Source of the DNA: Tillus elongatus
Taxonomy: Eukaryota > Arthropoda > Insecta > Coleoptera > Cleridae
Assembly: GCA_964006375.1 (NCBI GenBank)
Contig: OZ023267.1
Location: 33,472,266 to 33,536,265 of the forward strand
Direction: 5' to 3'
DNA: 64,000 nt
Every line of letters starts with the position of its first letter. Position 1 is the first letter of the stretch. The notes below the pieces were generated by a model. The model was not told where the DNA came from, did no database searches, and saw only the letters and a list, made by a program, of their open reading frames with translations. Made by a program: the position numbers and the translations under genes. Of the stretch, positions 23,531 to 39,272 are shown piece after piece.

Positions 23531-23794
23531 TAGCCAACCTAATAAAACCGTTTTTTCAACAGCAAAAAAGTTTTTTAAGAGCAAGTTCTCTATCGGTGAA
23601 TTTTCTTTAGAAAAATTCACTAATATCATAAATAAGCAAATGTCTGCTGAAATTTTCAATTTTCGACTTAAAGGTGACAAAGTTATCCAGGCGTTAAAAA
23701 AATGAGATCTAGGTCCAAACGTATGAAATCTGGAAACAATTGTTTCTACCAAATATTAAATTGAAACAAAACAAAATGTTACATGGATCGCGCG

Positions 23795-23882
23795 AGAATA
23801 GAAGCTGGGCCGCCCGCGTGTCAGGCCTCGTCTCTGTTGAACACTTTACTCCTCGGCCACTTAGGCTAAGTAACAAGTGTTT
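23795..23882 (-). other. tRNA-like module inside family C
   Basis: The reverse strand begins CTTAGCCTAAGTGGCCGAGG (A-box-like). It has a stem-loop-like middle and ends GCTTCTATTCTCGCGCGATCC at the position of a B box. It is too decayed to assign an amino acid. The location relative to C1 and C2 is the same as in the other two family copies. Confidence 0.4.
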
Positions 23883-23918
23883 GTTTACGCAGTGTTATAT
23901 CCTAAGCGTATAGTAAAC

Positions 23919-24278
23919 ATGTGTGTGTGTTTTATTTCTTTAGCTTCGGCCTATTCCAGCGACTATGGCCAATCACCGACGCCAGGGAACAGTTTCACCT
24001 CACTATCCTAGAAATTTTACCGAACCCCTGCCTTTCTGTAAGGAGGGTAGAGATATTTAACGTGCCCAACATCGCATGGACATGGGACCGATGGCTTTGC
24101 GCCCGCTCCAAACGACGGAACGTGCAGACATTCAACTTGCTCAAACACAATGCCACAACCTCTGTTGATGTTAATTTTACAGTACCTACTGAAATAGTGA
24201 AAGGAGTACCCAGGGATCGAACCCAGTACCCTTCGGTTCAAAGGCACACGTTCTTACCACTGAACAACCGAGGCTCTA
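23919..24278 (-). mobile_element. tRNA-derived SINE, best copy
   Basis: Read on the minus strand it begins at 24278. It has an A box (TTGTTCAGTGGTAAGAACG at 24251-24269), a canonical B box (GGGTTCGATCCC at 24213-24225), then a ~200-bp body. The body contains 'GGTTGTGGCATTGTGTTTGA', 'GGGCACGTTAAATATC' and 'CCTTACAGAAAGGCAGGGG'. The tail ends AAAGAAATAAAACACACAC. It is flanked by the 9-bp duplication AGTAAACAT (23911-23919 and 24279-24288), evidence for retroposition into repeat family C. The 'ACGTTAAA' block recalls conserved central domains known from several metazoan SINE superfamilies, but I cannot name which. Confidence 0.8.
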
Positions 24279-25102
24279 AGTAAACATCTAATTACAGAAT
24301 TAGCCAAGTGTTTTTAAATCACTTTTATAGACGTGAAACTATTCTGTTTACAATATTTAGTTCGTGTTTTCGTTTCTCATATTTTATAATATGAATTTTT
24401 CCAAATCATGGTTCGGCAAAAACGACATAATTTCTTTATAAAAACGATAGTTCCGTAAAAATTTCCTACCCTAAACATTGGTCTTGTCACTATAGGCTAC
24501 ATTTTCAAGCTACAAATATAGTGTATTTTAAGAATCTCCCACTTAACAAACAATATCCATTAATTTGATGCAATCATTTATTCTGACGTCGTGCGAGAGT
24601 GGCCTGTATGTACTTTTACTTTCGCGTATTGACATGGTGTTGACAACGGTTTTCGGCATTTAACTGGCCGAAATTTCTCGATCGTTAGTTCGAATGGTAT
24701 GTTTTACCCGTGTTATTTATATTGTTTGGTCCTGTAGTATGTATCAATCTACGCATGGCAGCTAACTAGTCCGTCTTTGTCTGTTAAGCACTTGGGTCGT
24801 TTTAATCCATATTTTTCAGATTTTATTATAAATTTGGAAAAAACTCCAAATTTTCTATACCAAATTACTTGAAATTCACAACCGAGGTATACTTACATCA
24901 TTTCTAGCTACACGTATAGTCTCATTCCAGTTACCCTAATTCTTTCAAAAATAAAGCATATTTAAACATCTTTTTGTATATTTTTATGTGAAAAAAATCT
25001 CAATGATAGCTGATTTACAAACTCGTCCGCGGTCTTAACGGAATAAAGATATGTGCCAAGTTACGTTTAAATCAGTGAAGTATTTTTTGAGTTATTGCTT
25101 CG

Positions 25103-27296
<2,194 letters not shown>

Positions 27297-27324
27297 ATAT
27301 ATTCCAAAGGGACCTTGAATATGT

Positions 27325-27575
27325 TTTTTTTTCTTTAACTTCGGTCTATTTCCGCGACCTTGCCCAATCACCCACCCCAGAGAGCAGTTTCACTTCATTA
27401 CCCAAGACATTTTGCCAAACCCCCGCCTTTCTGTAAAGAAGATAGGCATCTTTAACGTACCCAACATCACATGGGACATGGGACTGACGGCTTTACGCAC
27501 CCTCCAAATGTCGGAGCGTGTAGACATTCAACCTGCGCAAATACGATGCCACAACCTCGGTTGATGTTAATCTCT
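27325..27575 (-). mobile_element. SINE, lacking the tRNA-like head
   Basis: Matches 23925-24175 from 'TTTAACTTCGGTCTATTTCC' through 'ACAACCTCGGTTGATGTTAAT', where similarity stops. It is therefore a 5'-truncated SINE in minus orientation. Confidence 0.75.
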
Positions 27576-27652
27576 TTGGATATAGGTTCTAGAGGCGATA
27601 ATTCGCGCTAATTTAAAAAAAAAATCCGAAAGTCGCACCATCGTTACTTCAC

Positions 27653-27690
27653 TGTTAGTGAATTTTCCTAAGGAAAATTCACTAAAACTA
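27653..27690. repeat. Palindrome H, near-perfect copy
   Basis: TTAGTGAATTTTCCT-A-AGGAAAATTCACTAA is a 31-base palindrome with a single central base. Diverged copies stand at the edge of most family B repeats in the window. Confidence 0.85.
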
Positions 27691-27778
27691 TAAAAGAAAA
27701 ACATAATTTAAATCTCTTTTCAACTTTGAGTTTTCTCTAAGTGAAGATTCGAACCTGTGATGAGCGATGAGCACTGAT

Positions 27779-27982
27779 AAGTACACTTGGCGAACCCAAA
27801 TCACCAAAAAACTGTTTTAAAAACCTGACGATCGTTTCACTAACCAAGTTAGCGCCATCAAAGGATGAAAATGGCGTCAAACGTTTAGAATTTTTCATCC
27901 TCTGATGATGGTAATTTGGTTAGTGAAACGATGGTTAGGTTTTTTAAATATTTGTTGTGATTTGGATTCTCCAAGTGTACTT
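27779..27982. repeat. Foldback element / palindromic MITE
   Basis: Two ~92-bp arms in inverted orientation are separated by about 20 bp. The left arm starts AAGTACACTTGGCGAACCC and the right arm ends GGATTCTCCAAGTGTACTT. Internal matching blocks are 'ATCGTTTCACTAACCAA' / 'TTGGTTAGTGAAACGAT' and 'AAAGGATGAAAA' / 'TTTTTCATCCTC'. No coding capacity. Confidence 0.8.
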
Positions 27983-27989
27983 TTCAATT

Positions 27990-29240
27990 TTCTATTATGC
28001 AGGGGATTGTCAAGGCAGAGAAACTGATAAATATCTTAATATTCCATGATAGCAGCCAGCCTACAATATGTATGAGAAAGACTATTCCACAAACTACAAT
28101 TCAGTTATTTTAACCAAAATTGCTGCACAAGTTCCTTATATGTTGTATGTATATGTACACATTCACACATATAAAAATTGAAACTGACCCTGGATGTGGG
28201 TTCTAGGGTATTTAAAACATTTTTTTAAGTCACGATCACCTCCTTAGTTAGTTTTTCCACGAAAATTCAATAAAAGACGAAAATTTTGGCGATTTTGCTT
28301 GAGAAATCATGAATTTTTAAGGTATGTAATCTGGTGTGGGGAAATTCAATCAAAACATCTGGCAACTCCACTCCTACCTATGTCTGTAATAAAATAGCAA
28401 TGATTCACTGCTATTATAGAACATCTGATGTTATTTTTAGGGATCACGTGCTATAAACAGAAACCATACTAAAATTACTGTCAAACTGCGTGTTTCCTCG
28501 AGGAATCAATACAGAGCAGAAATTGAATAAAATAACTGTAACAAATAGCTTAATAATTAATGTTAACTGAGAACACATTCCAACTCCATCTAATTGAGAT
28601 ACTTATTGTCATAGTGTCGTGTGTCGTGGAAGACGACAGCGACGGCTACCAAAACAGCTCTAACAAGAGACTATTCGGTTGAGTGCTTTAGTGAACCTAC
28701 CACAAATTATCGATTTATGCTCCGAAGCGGGATGTCGGCTTAAAACTTCGAAACTAACTGTCACTTCTGACGAAAGCTGCTAAACAGTAAAACTAAAGCT
28801 CAGGGTTATTCAAAACTAAAGTGTGTAATCAAGAAATTGTGCGTTACTTAGGAACAATTGTATGTCTAACTTAATGTGTGAAAATAATAGAAACAAAATG
28901 TAAGTACATATCCACCTATTTGGCTATTATAAGCTAGGAAATTTGTGTGCTGGTTCTGCTTTAATTAGTGCATGAAAGAGAATGCCTTAATAATAGATCG
29001 TGACAAAATGTTGCAGAATATTATTTTTTAACTAGAAACAAAGCACTGCCAGTTTTGTTTTATGTATAGTTTGTAGGCAATTTATACCTAGAGTAAAAGT
29101 ATTTACTACCTGACAGATAAATCTCAAGCGCCTTTGGCAAAATTGTAGGTTAGGTTAGATTATTTGATTTTATTTAGATTAATGTTAACACTGCGGCAGT
29201 AAGTACGTAGTACTTGCAATGGATTGTTTGTACTTACCTT
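27990..29240. other. Mostly unassigned sequence
   Basis: A weak family B edge ('GACCCTGGATGTGGGTTCTAGG', 28186-28275) is visible. The rest shows no gene, RNA or repeat that I recognise. Confidence 0.4.
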
Positions 29241-29286
29241 GCATCCGTTATATATATATATATATATGTATATGTATCACACCGAT

Positions 29287-29850
29287 AACTCAAAAAATAA
29301 TGGGCCGATTTTGATAAAATTTGGCATGTACCTTTCTTTTGTTAATAGCTTGGATAAGTTCGTTAGTCAGGAAAATCGGACGAGGTTTTCCGGGAAAATT
29401 TTGAGTTTTCATTCGAAAAAAATTCATATCTCAAAAAGTAATAAGCCGATTTTAATAAAATTTGGCACATACCTTCCTTTTATAAATGGCTTTGACATGT
29501 TTGTTAGTCAGGAAAATCGGACGAGGTTTTCCGGGAAAATTTTAAGTTTTCATTCGAAAAAAATTCATATCTCAAAAAGTAATAAGCCGATTTTAATAAA
29601 ATTTGGCACATACCTTACTTTTGTAAATGGCTTTGACATGTTTGTTAGTCAGGAAAATCGGACGAGGTTTTCCGGGAAAATTTTGAGTTTTCATTTGAAA
29701 AAAATTCATATCTCAAAAAGTAATAAGCCGATTTTAATAAAATTTGGCATGTACCTTCCTTTTGTAAATGGCTTTGACAAGTTCGTTATTTAGAAAAATT
29801 GGACGAGGTTTTCCGGGAAAATTTTAAGTTTGCATTTGAAAAAAATTTTT
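29287..29850 (+). repeat. 141-bp tandem repeat, four units
   Basis: Units start at 29287, 29428, 29569 and 29710 with a constant period of 141 bp. Each carries 'AAAGTAATAAGCCGATTTTA' or its variant, 'AAATTTGGCA', 'GACATGTTTGTTAGTCAGGA' and 'GACGAGGTTTTCCGGGAAAA'. The unit is the right-hand module of repeat family B. Because 141 is a multiple of three, a 189-codon frame runs through all units, but it has no relation to a known protein and the same module elsewhere is non-coding. Confidence 0.85.
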
Positions 29851-29994
29851 ATCTTAAAAAATATAAAATCTATGATAACCAAATTTGGGAGGTAGGTTTA
29901 CGATATAAAAAGTAAACTATACACCAAAATTTAGATTTCTATGTTACAAGAAAAAAAAGTTATAATAAAATATTTTGTGCCAGATCATTTCTAT

Positions 29995-31125
<1,131 letters not shown>

Positions 31126-31277
31126 AATGCTTCATATTTGAATAGCTCAATTTGCTATTAACCTATAAGGTTGACCAAGAAACGAGTTTTTTCAGGAATA
31201 CTTTAAGTTTACTTTCGGAAATTTTTGTACATTTTCAAACAATAAAGTTATTTTGATCAAACATGGCAAATTGTTTT

Positions 31278-32370
<1,093 letters not shown>

Positions 32371-32400
<30 letters not shown>

Positions 32401-32677
32401 ATTTTCATTAAATGCTTCAAATTTTGAATCAATTTGCTATTAACCTATAAGGTTGACCAGAAAACCAGTTTTTTCGGGAACAATTTAAGTTTACTTTCGG
32501 AAATTTTTGTACATTTTCAAACAATAAAGTTATTTTGATGAAACATGGCACATTGTTTCTAATATATAGATTATACTGGTAACCATTTTTTGTGCTTGCT
32601 TTCTTAAAAAAACATATTTGCTATTTAAAAAACATTTTAATGAAAATTCACTACCATAACGCACTTGCTGCGTCCAG
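32371..32677 (+). mobile_element. TIR37 MITE, complete copy
   Basis: About 306 bp with near-perfect 37-bp inverted ends: GGACGCAGCAAGTGCG to GCGAATTTTCATT on the left, and AATGAAAATTCACTACC to CGCACTTGCTGCGTCC on the right. The interior is AT-rich and carries 'AAATTTGAATCAATTTGC', 'AAACATGGCACATTGTTTC' and 'ATATTTGCTATT'. Non-coding. A second and a third full copy lie at 32767 and 47713. Confidence 0.8.
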
Positions 32678-32766
32678 AGTTTTTTACTTTATATTTTTGA
32701 ATCGAAGATCTCTTATGCATTTTTGCATTTTTCATCGAAATATAATACATGTTTGTGAGTAAAGAA

Positions 32767-33137
32767 ATTCGGAACGCGACAAGTGCGTTTTGGTAGCGAA
32801 TTTTGTGTGTGTTGTGTTGTTTGATGACTGCGGTCGTCAGACCATTCGCACATTTTTGGTAGCGAATTTTTATTAAATGCTTTAAATTTCAATAACTTAA
32901 TTTGCTATTAACTTGAGATTCGTTGGCTTGGAAACGAGTTTTTTCAGGAACATTTTAAATTTATTTATGGAAACTTTTTTTCAAGTTATTTTAATGAGAT
33001 ATGGTGCATTGTTTCTACTATAATGTAGGTTATACTGGTAACCAAAATTGATATCTGCTTTCATTAAAAAAATACATATTTGCTATTAAAAACATTTTAT
33101 GAAAATTCACTTCCATAACGCATTTGCTGCTTCCAGA
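32767..33137 (+). mobile_element. TIR37 MITE copy with internal duplication
   Basis: The left end is GGAACGCGACAAGTGCG and the right end CATAACGCATTTGCTGCTTCC (reverse orientation). The first end is duplicated: 'TTTGGTAGCGAATTTT' occurs at 32789 and again near 32855, with a GT-rich 66-bp insert between. The interior matches the MITE at 32371. Confidence 0.75.
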
Positions 33138-33985
33138 GTTTTTTTTTATCAAGACGTGTCTCTATCGAATGCTTGAACAGTGGTTATAATATGGCTCTTG
33201 TGGTTTGATCTAATTTAAATTAAAATGAGCAAAGCTTAATTAGTTGTTGCAGCAAAAACGTGTAATTCTCTTTCTTTTAAGTAGAAAACTATCAGTTTTC
33301 TTTAGAAGCTTAAAAGAATAAGCATATTTATGTTTTTGATGATGTTTGTGTATTAGACAAGTTTTTGTTCAGAATTTGTTTTTACTTCATGAATAGAAGA
33401 TGTGTGCCTTTCATTTTAAGTATTATGAAAAACTCACTTTCTGAACCTGGAAATGTCAGGGGAAATTAATTTTTGAATTCTGCTGGGTACCTTGTAAGTA
33501 GGTAACGTATATAATATTATTTCAATTAAATTAATTTTTATCTTTTGACAAAACCTATAATCTAGTTATTAACAATATATGTAATATATAATTTACCCAA
33601 TTTCTAAATCGTTAAATCATGTGAGATAAATTCCATTGTCACCAGTACTTGCTGTTTTAATAATCTAATTAATTTACATTTATCTCAATTTTCCGGATTA
33701 AGTCGTCGACTAATCACTATTACGAAAGAAAATAATACAGGTACATCATTTATTTGTCTATAATTATTAGAAATAGCTTCAAACTGTATTTACGCTAATC
33801 CTGATTAATATAATACATGGTAAGACACTATAGTATGATTACAAAATAAAAATTATCGAGTATATCTGGGATTGCTAAAATACATATAATCCTGTTTTCC
33901 GCAACAATGTAGTAATCGAAGCAGATAAAATTTCTGGACGCAGCAAGTACATTATAGTAACGCATTTTCATAAGAATTGTTACAC
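33138..33985. other. No gene; one solitary TIR37 near the end
   Basis: AT-rich sequence without recognisable genes. A single TIR37 copy (TTTCTGGACGCAGCAAGTAC) is at 33930-33975. Confidence 0.45.
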
Positions 33986-33989
33986 TTTT

Positions 33990-35202
33990 ATTATACAGCA
34001 TATTAGTAAAGTTAATACTTTAAACTTACACAGACCTTGAAGATCGATTTTAGAGGTCCTAGTACGCGCACTTTTGTTGAATTCTTTCGAAAGTGTTACC
34101 ATCGATATCTGTCTAATATCAAAAAAATCTCGTGCTGTAACTCCTTTTGAGAAAAATGCCTAAAAATCAATTTTCTATGAAGCTAAAGAATTAAATTTTG
34201 ATATATCTGTAGCTAGTGCAAGTCCCTTTAAAAGAAACTTGTATGACAAATTTCATTAAAGCTATACAAAAGATTTCCAGAAGGAAACTTAATTCATATT
34301 TAGAAAAGTAAAGTATCTGCCAAATTATAAGCGTAGCAGTTATTTTCCCTTATTTATCGCCAGTATGATTAGTCAACCTAATCAAGCCGGTTTTTTCAAT
34401 ATCGACAATAAAAAAAATTATAATTTCAGGCTTGTTCAAAACGTATGAAATCTGTGCACTATTGTTTCTCCAAATGTCAAAATAAAACATGAAAAACATA
34501 CATTCATCGAGCTGGATTCGATCGCGTAACCTTCTGCTTATGAGGCAAGCGCGACGCCTTTCAGCCATCTAGGCATACGTCAGGTAACGTTTTGCTTACA
34601 TGACACATTAGATAAACTTCATGCCCGGGATATTATATTCAAAGTATACGTAACAATTAATTACAGAATTAGTAGAATTACCATTGAAACACATTCCACG
34701 ATTGTTTCGGTCTTATATGACGTCTTATCTTTAAGTTTAGAGATAAAAGGAACTATTTTAGAATCATTTTTATAGAGACTTGGCTTGATTTTGTTTACAT
34801 TTCTACTATATTATGCGACAGCATAATATATCTGTGCTGCGCTAAAACTGTATTTGAGGCCGTTTCTAAAGCTACAAATATAGTGTTTTTTTAATAATTC
34901 ATTTAATCATCCAGTTAAATAACAATCACTTGGCAAATTTTTAATTTCATGTCATCTGTCATTCATTGCTGCCGAGATCATACGATTGTTGGTTCGGGTA
35001 GTATGTTTTATGGCTGGTATATATTTAGTATGGCTACCGTTGATATATGGTTTATACCTGTTGTATGAATCAATCTACGCGTGGCAGTTAACCACTCTGT
35101 TTGTCAGGCATTGGACTTTAACCACTAAGCTGTCTCAACGCATGTCTTTGGGATTTTTATTACTTACTATATTATACTACACTTTCAGTCTAAAACCACA
35201 GC

Positions 35203-35297
<95 letters not shown>

Positions 35298-35916
35298 TGT
35301 GCTAAAACTGCATTTGGGTCGTTCTTAAAGCTACAAATATAATGTCTTTTAAAAATTGATTGAATCTCCCAGTTAAAAGACGATCACTTGGCCAATTTTT
35401 ATTTTCATGTCGTCTGTCATTTGCCATATTTGTGGCCGAGATTTCTTGTTGGCTCTGTAGTATGTTTTATGCCTGTTATTTATATAGTTTGGTTACCGTT
35501 GATGTATGGTTTATACCTGTTGTATGAATCAATCTACGCGTGGCAGTTAACTACTCTGTTTGTCAGGCATTGGACTTTAACCACTAAGCCGTCTCAACGC
35601 ATGTCTTTGCGTTTTTATTGTTAATTGGGAAAAAACTCTAAATATTGTGTACCCAATTACTTGAAATTCACAACATATGTTTATTTACACTATTTCTATC
35701 CACATGTAAAGTCTCATTCCAGTTACTCTGATGCTTACAAAAATATAGTGTTTAAAAAAGTTTTCCCCGATTTTCCACCGAAAAACTTGAGTTTAAAGGC
35801 TGATTAACGAACTCGACCTCGGTTTTCGCCCAAACAAGATTTTTGCCAAGTTTGATTGAAATCAGTATAGTATTTTTTGAGTTATCGCTCGGATACATAC
35901 ATACATACACACACAC

Positions 35917-36003
<87 letters not shown>
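33990..36003 (+). repeat. Interspersed repeat family C, most complete copy
   Basis: Module C1 at 33990-34450, tRNA-like segment 34510-34578, C2 from 34630, a (TA)n tract at 35207-35294, a second C2 copy 35296-35620, C3 35625-35900, then (CA)n(TA)n to 36003. It is the mirror of 5588-7760. The two C2 copies ('TATGGTTTATACCTGTTGTA', 'CAATCTACGCGTGGCAGTTAAC') are a 458-bp-offset direct duplication with the TA tract between them. No ORF beyond chance. Confidence 0.7.
34510..34578 (-). other. tRNA-Met-like module inside family C
   Basis: The reverse strand reads GCCTAGATGGCTGAAAGGCG (A-box position), GCTTGCCTCATAAGCAGAAG (a CAT anticodon in a 7-base loop context), and ATCGAATCC at the B-box position. 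The layout resembles an elongator tRNA-Met, but the acceptor stem does not close, so it is a relic. Its place in the repeat equals that of the tRNA-like parts at 6500 and 23795. Confidence 0.45.
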
Positions 36004-36008
<5 letters not shown>

Positions 36009-36130
36009 ACGGACCTTGGTTTTGGGTTCTCTGGACCCAAATTCGCGCTCTTTAAAAAAAAATTGTCAAAAGCTTTTCCTTGTGACCTCTGTATTAGCGA
36101 ATTTTTCTTAATGAAAATTCGCTAAAGTGC
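36004..36130 (-). repeat. Family B left part, inverted
   Basis: Reverse orientation of the module 'GGGTCCAGAGAACCCAAAACC', 'AGAGCGCGAATTTGGG' and palindrome H (ATTAGCGAATTTTTC / GAAAATTCGCTAA at 36096-36125). It shares the (TA)n tract with family C. Confidence 0.65.
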
Positions 36131-36269
36131 GGCTATCGATTTTTAAATCACTTTAAATATAAATCTATTTTGGTATTATAAACATGTTCCTCGCATTCGT
36201 TCATGCTAAGGGTCAATTATACAGGAGTTTCCAATAGGCATTATGTCCTACTGACCAGTATGTCACACC

Positions 36270-37225
<956 letters not shown>

Positions 37226-37229
37226 AGGT

Positions 37230-37650
37230 ACGTGTTGTATAAAATTATAAACTGCATTAGATTTTGCGATATCTTTGAACTTGCCCTTTGTGCTTATGAT
37301 GAGAGGAAGAATAAGTTGAATCCTGGTATATTTTAAGGCCCTATAAATGTTTCTACTACCTACAATTTAGAATAGAAAGAACTGTAGCAACAAGCTACGA
37401 CATTTAAAGGTACGACAAAACACATTCAAAATTGTTTATTAAAATGTATACTTTCTGTGTATCAAGCACATATAAAAATTTAAACTGATCCCAGATATGG
37501 GTTCTAGGTGCCTTGGTTCGCGCTCATTTCAAGAAATTCTTTCAAAATTCAAGTCAGGATCACCCTATTTATGTAGAAAAAACTCACTAAAACGTTACCA
37601 GATTTTACCATCGATTATTTTAATTTATCAAAAAAAATGTACCTGTATTT
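37230..37650. other. Mostly unassigned sequence
   Basis: A family B left-edge remnant ('GATCCCAGATATGGGTTCTAGG', 37486-37600) is visible; otherwise nothing recognisable. Confidence 0.4.
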
Positions 37651-37654
37651 CATC

Positions 37655-38570
37655 AATTTGCCCTGATTACTGCTTCACATCTTCTTAGCATACTCGAATT
37701 CAGGTTTCTGATTTCATCTTGATCAATGTGTTCGCATATTGCCCTAAGTGTCAATGAGAGTTCCTTTAAGTTACTAGGTGGATGCTGTAACTCTCTGACC
37801 TTTCTACCCATGTTGTCCCATAAATGTTTCGATGGAGTATTAATCAGGATTTCTTGCTGGCGATGCCAAAGTTGTAACTACCACTTCCTAGAGGTAATTG
37901 TCTACTGCCGTAGCTACCCTAGCTACTTGTGGGCGTGCGTTATCATCATAAGTAACATATATTCCCCAATAAATGGGCCATATGGGGTTACCAAATATCT
38001 CTAATGTATCGGTCTGCTGTCAAACGACATCCCTGAACCACAACTAACTCCGTATGAGCATCCATACTGACGCCACCCCATAGCTGGTAGTTTCGGTAAT
38101 ATCACATTGAGCGATATAACCGATCTGCGATCATCACTAAAAAGGCAAAACCTCGACTCGTCGCAAAACAGGACATTACTCCATTTACGGTCTTCCGAAT
38201 GTTGATGTTCCTGGACAAACCTAAGTGGTTGCCTTCGATGGACTACGGTAAATTAAGGCCCAGTTGCAGCCCTATGTGGAGTAATATTGTTTTTTGTCAG
38301 TCTCCTTCGCACTGTATCCTGACTAGTACGGAAATTGCACTGGCGAGAAAACTCCTGTTAAAGTGCTGTACTCGTGCTGAATCGATTTCGCAACCCTTGT
38401 AAGCGTAACAATCGATCTTGATTATTCGTTATCACTCTTCGTCGTCGTTGACCAATTCTCCTATGGTTTCTACCAGTCTCGCAATACCGCACCAGTACTC
38501 TGGAGATCGCAGATTGTGACACTCCAAATCGTAATGCCCCCTGAGCTTGTGACAACCCTACTTCCACAAG
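37655..38570 (-). pseudogene. Tc1-type transposase pseudogene
   Basis: The minus strand starts MEVGLSQAQGALRFGVSQSA near 38567, a paired-like helix-turn-helix, followed by GQRRRRVITNNQDRLLRLQ. In other frames come LTKNNITPHRAATGP, FVQEHQHSEDRKWSNVLFCD with the first catalytic Asp in 'CDESRFCLFSDDRR', PYGPFIG, HLWDNMGRKVRELQHPPS and EIRNLNSSMLRRCEAVIRAN. This is the order of a Tc1-family (DD34E-type) transposase. The region around the second and third acidic residues ('YDDNARPQVARV' position near 37930) is recognisable but shifted. Many frameshifts; inactive. Confidence 0.85.
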
Positions 38571-38574
38571 TGCT

Positions 38575-39270
38575 ATGGCAGAAGCATATTTCTGAGGTGA
38601 AATATTTGTCGTATCACGTAGGTTTTAGGCCATTTTTGCTTCAGTCAATCTTAATAAAGTTGTATATCCACAACTTTTAATCGAACTGTCATACGCAACA
38701 AAATAAACAGAGCTGTCAACTTGTAATGTCATTCGTTTACACATCATTCTTTAAAAGTACATGGAGGAAAATGCAAGATGTTTTAAAAAATTGAATATTT
38801 CTGGAACGGTCCAAGCTAAACAGACGATTAACGAACAAAATGCTCAGAAGACATGAAGCTACAGTACTGTACAGATCTCATCTGCCTGAGTAACCTGATA
38901 TTGGCCGCAGAAAGTGTTAAACTTTGATGAAGAAAACATGAAATTATTTAAACGCCCTGTACAACATGATTACTTTGTTTTTTGGACATTTCTTGATCAT
39001 TGGAAAATTTCCATTAATAGAGGGACTATAATTTGTTAGAACATCTAATCGTATTACGGAATGGGAAAATATTCATTGTCAAAATTTGGGGAATATTCAG
39101 GTTATGCGTTAGTTTTGCGGTGCAGTGTAGACAGGTGTCTAAAATGTGGTAACTTATACAAGGCCAGACAACGCTTAGTCATTTGACATTTGAGTATAAA
39201 CAACATCAGTCATTTTTATCTGAAGTTAACGTGAACTGGAGAGCCAGCTGACAATTGTCTGTCTCTGTCT
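38575..39270. other. No recognisable feature
   Basis: Probably includes the outer non-coding part of the Tc1 element, but I could not locate both termini. Confidence 0.35.
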
Positions 39271-39272
39271 CA

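Noticed and set aside
24017..24283. Overlapping frames of 76 and 120 codons
   Set aside because: They lie in the SINE on opposite strands and contain its A and B boxes.
29224..29793. 189-codon ORF as a repeat protein
   Set aside because: The unit is a non-coding module elsewhere; the frame is open only because the period is a multiple of three. Kept as a repeat and a finding, not as a gene.
29287..29850. CRISPR-like array
   Set aside because: Regular period, but the units are contiguous 141-bp repeats without unique spacers, in a eukaryotic context.
34510..34578. Functional tRNA-Met gene
   Set aside because: Anticodon arm and T arm look right, but the acceptor stem does not close and the sequence is part of a multicopy repeat.
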